The notes under the pieces were generated by a model, which searched no databases, was not told the DNA's origin, and was given only the letters and a program-made list of their open reading frames with translations. Positions 61,300 through 64,000 of a DNA stretch of 64,000 nt are shown in pieces. The stretch spans positions 2,833,493-2,897,492 of the forward strand of contig NC_133287.1 in assembly GCF_005239225.2 (NCBI RefSeq), read 5' to 3'. Each line of letters opens with the position of its first letter. Positions within the stretch are counted from its first letter, which is position 1. This DNA comes from Populus alba (lineage: Eukaryota; Streptophyta; Magnoliopsida; Malpighiales; Salicaceae). The position numbers and the translations under genes were made by a program.

Positions 61300-61328
61300 A
61301 AAACAGTGCCGTTTTGAACGGCACTGTT
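61300..61328. repeat. Inverted repeat near the LTR start
   Basis: AACAGTGCCGTT and AACGGCACTGTT, twelve complementary bases around a three-base loop. Confidence 0.9.
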
Positions 61329-61567
61329 CCCCTTTCTTCCCCGCCGAACACACAGCAGCAAAGAAGGAAAAAAAATGCATATTTAATGACGCCGGTCCCT
61401 CAAGCCCACCGACCGCCGGTCCCTCTAGCCCACCGACTGAAGACATTGGCCGACCACCTACCGCACCGCCGAAACTGAGGTAGGCACGCCTGGACAGCCG
61501 CGCCTGACCAGCCGCCGCATGACCCGTTCCTCGGCTCCACAATGAAAAAAAAACATGCTCACAGGCT

Positions 61568-61577
61568 CTATAAATAG
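61568..61577 (+). promoter_or_regulatory. Solo LTR TATA box
   Basis: CTATAAATAG, the same ten bases as in the left-edge LTR. With no element behind it, any transcript would run into flanking repeats. Confidence 0.65.
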
Positions 61578-61857
61578 AGGAGAGGAGACCCGAGAGAGAG
61601 AAAAAAAGAGGAGAGGAGACCGAGAGAGAGGGAACAGAAGGGAGAAGAGAGGGAGAAGACCGAGAGAAGAGAGGAGAGAAGGCAGAGAAGAGAGGAAGAA
61701 GCAGAGAAGAAAACAGAAAAAAACAGAGGAGAGAGAGAGAAGGAAAACCGCCGGCCACCGCGAACAGCCAGTTCCGCCGCCGCCACCCCTGCCACATCAG
61801 TTGCTGCCAACATCACCACCGCTCCAGGTAGCCTTTCCCGTCGTTTTTTTTGTTCAG

Positions 61858-62003
61858 CTTCATCTGCATGCAGAACGTTTACGTTCTGCAGCAGATGAAG
61901 ATTAATTAGCGAGTAACTCGCTAATTAATTCACGGTACTGTGCATGTGCACAGTAACCCGCAGATTAATTCTCTGGTTACTGTACACACAGTAACCCGGT
62001 TAC
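61858..62003. repeat. Row of five hairpins in the LTR leader
   Basis: In order: 61858-61900, nineteen paired bases with one bulge and a TTTA loop; 61901-61929, thirteen pairs with loop TAA; 61936-61955, TACTGTGCA and its complement with loop TG; 61975-61996, GGTTACTGT and complement with loop ACAC; 61991-62003, GTAAC and complement with loop CCG, overlapping the previous one. They lie 280-430 bases past the TATA box. Confidence 0.9.
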
Positions 62004-62450
62004 TATGTGCACAGTGACCAGCTCATTCTTTGGCCGGGTTCGGCCCAGCCCATATTTTTGGGCCTGATCCGGCCCATTTAAAAAAAATCAAAAAATATTT
62101 GTTTCAGCATTTTACACTTTTTTCCGCGTAATTTTTATGTCATTTTGATTAATATTTGGTGGTATTTTTTTTATGTTGTTAAAAATATAAAAATCTGATT
62201 TTTAAATACCCGGTTTTCGTCAAAAACTTCCACAAAAATACAAAAAAATTAAAAAAAAAGAGAAAAAAATGTTTTTGTGCATACGGCCAAGTGTCTCAAA
62301 GCTAAAAATTCATATTGTATTTTTCATACACCAAAAAATGTTTTAGCATGCATTTTGGCTTTAATAACCAGTTTATTAAAGTCAAGAGAATATTGGCCAA
62401 TATTTCAAAAACAACAAAAATTTTATTTTGTTTGTCTCTTAGTATCCGGG

Positions 62451-62640
62451 GTATGACTTTACACGTAATGCATATTCCGGATATTTAATTCTTTTTTTTG
62501 GACAATAAAACCTGGAGTATGACATTACACGTAATGCGTATTCCAGATATTTAATTCTTTTTTTTTTTTTGGACAATAGAACCCGGGGTATGACATTACA
62601 TGTAATGCATATTTTGGACAATAGGAAACCACAACATGAC
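62451..62640. repeat. Three-copy tandem repeat, about 66-71 bp, in the solo LTR
   Basis: GTATGAC(T/A)TTACA(C/T)GTAATG starts at 62451, 62517 and 62588. The third copy is truncated. Confidence 0.93.
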
Positions 62641-62912
62641 ATAGATTTTATTAGACAAAACAATGCAGCTTACCTTAGGTAGGGCGTAGTTGGGGTGCTA
62701 ATACCTTCCCTTTACGCAACCAGTCTCCGTGCCCGATCTCTAAAGACCAGTTAAGGTTCCTAGTAACCAGAATACTAGGTGGCGACTCCCAGTCCATATT
62801 TTCACATGTAGAGACAAGAATTCCTTGTCTCTCCCTTTTTGCCAGGAATAAATATTCTGATTTTTTTTTCCTTGAGGGTGGACGATCGCCGCACCGCCGC
62901 ACACGTGCGACA

Positions 62913-62917
62913 GTCAA
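62913..62917. repeat. Target site duplication, right (GTCAA)
   Basis: Identical to 61213-61217. Confidence 0.9.
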
Positions 62918-63241
62918 CATAAAAAAAAATTGAAATCAAATTACAAGGGATGAAATTAAAAAAATAAATAATTAGTGGAAGGATTTAAAAATATCAAATG
63001 AATGAGGATTGATAAAAAAAAAATCAAATAAAATATGATGATTAGGGATGAAATTAAAGAAAAAAAACAATCAAAAAAAGATTAAAAAACAAAATAAATA
63101 GTAATTAAAATAATAAGAACTAAATTAAATATGAAATATAAATGGTAGGACGCTCTCATGCTTTGATCAACAACTTTTTTTTTATTAATATTCTATATTT
63201 GTGAAAGTCTAAATTATTACTAAGTCAACTTAATTATATAT

Positions 63242-63287
<46 letters not shown>

Positions 63288-64000
63288 TAAAAAGGGAAAA
63301 AAAACCTTTTAAGGAAGCTTTATTTTTGTCTCTTCCTAGGAAAAATAAGTAGTTTAAATATGCTTAGAAAGTTAAAAATATCCTTGGATGCAAGTTAATG
63401 TTTGCATGGCATATGATAGCAAAAGCTTAGAGGTTAGTGGACCACGAAGGCACAAAATAAATGTATAGTGTATTTGGTATTGTGATAGATGTTGTGATTA
63501 TGATTTGAAAAAAATTATTTTATAAAAAGTACTTTTAGTTTAGATTGGTTTGAAAAAATAGGTGTTTTGGTTAAAACTGTGGTTTAAATTGAGGTTGAAG
63601 AAAAGGTAGTTTAATGTGTTTGGTTAAAAATGCTTTTAAAATTGAGGTTATAAAATAATTTTAAAAAAATATATATTAATATTGATGATTTTTAATTTAA
63701 ATATTATGGATTTAACTATTGTTATTACATCATGAAATAAATCATACTTAATATAATTTTTTTTTATTATTCTATGAAACCATCTACAATTCCATTACGT
63801 ACAAAATACATCCGACAAGAACTAGAGTTTTCATAATTTTTTTTATCGTGTAATAAAATTAGATAAAATATTATCATATATAAAATTCACATTAAACTAA
63901 TTTTTAAAAAAAAATGTTAAAAAAAAATAACACACTAAACAAAAAAGAATTCACACAGTGCAAGTGAATTGCACTGTTTACTATTTTTTAAGTGAACAAT
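62918..64000. other. Repeat-rich right end
   Basis: 62918-63120 continues the about 160-bp array. A TA microsatellite is at 63235-63283, and a MITE-like element at about 63465-63665 with TGTGTTTGGTTAAAAATGC words. No gene seen. Confidence 0.55.

Larger units (their letters stand above)
61218..62912 (+). mobile_element. Solo LTR, 1695 bp, same family as the left-edge element
   Basis: Begins TGTTGTAACCCATTTTTGGG and ends CACACGTGCGACA, the same ends as the LTR at 5095-7428 but in the opposite window orientation. GTCAA flanks both sides. No primer site, gag or second LTR follows, so the interior was lost, most simply by recombination between two LTRs. It contains a TATA box (61568-61577), a purine-rich tract (61578-61740), a cluster of hairpins (61858-62003) and a short three-copy repeat (62451-62640). 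Inner sequence is well diverged from the left-edge LTR and 640 bases shorter. Large frames at 61189-61797 and 61555-61905 are by-products of base skew. Confidence 0.93.

Noticed and set aside
61189..61905. 202-residue minus-strand and 116-residue plus-strand frames
   Set aside because: Same cause in the solo LTR: the GAGAGG-rich tract gives Arg/Glu or Ser/Leu runs, not a protein.

Overview
The window looks like nuclear DNA of a woody dicot. A Salicaceae genome such as poplar is my best guess, from the gene families and repeat style; it is an inference, not a search result. It is AT-rich and gene-poor, with spliceosomal introns, many microsatellites, several transposon families, and two assembly gaps of exactly 500 N (25695-26194 and 49341-49840).

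Region by region. 1-7428 is most of a minus-strand LTR retrotransposon. It has an intact 5' LTR (5095-7428), a primer-binding site, a broken gag gene, no pol, and a long tandem-repeat 3' untranslated region built from small hairpins; its 3' LTR runs off the left edge. 7429-14400 is AT-rich intergenic DNA with old LTR remnants. 14445-20180 holds two nearly identical PR-10/Bet v 1 genes on the plus strand, separated by a decayed LTR of the same family as the first element. 20200-28600 is mostly non-coding and includes the first gap. 28654-33281 is a twelve-exon terpene synthase of the linalool/geranyllinalool synthase type on the minus strand, carrying an in-frame stop and a frame mismatch in its catalytic domain. 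34726-35712 is a hAT-like element with an 8-bp target duplication that has captured an AIG2-like (gamma-glutamylcyclotransferase fold) gene copy, now full of stops. A second hAT MITE with its own 8-bp duplication follows at 35810-36169. 36200-49340 is repeat-rich, with several tandem duplications. 51362-52549 is a three-exon R2R3-MYB gene on the minus strand (MYB102/MYB74/MYB41 type) whose C-terminal tail appears frameshifted. 57900-61212 is a degenerate array of about 160-bp repeats, into which a 1695-bp solo LTR (61218-62912, target duplication GTCAA) has inserted.

The protein-coding content is therefore two defence-type PR-10 genes, one MYB regulator usually linked to stress or wound responses, and one probably broken volatile-terpene synthase. 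Nothing suggests that they act as one pathway. The most unusual signals are in the mobile elements: hairpin repeats with conserved loops and co-varying stems in the retrotransposon 3' region, hairpin clusters at the same place downstream of the TATA box in two sequence-divergent LTRs, and the gene capture by the hAT-like element.
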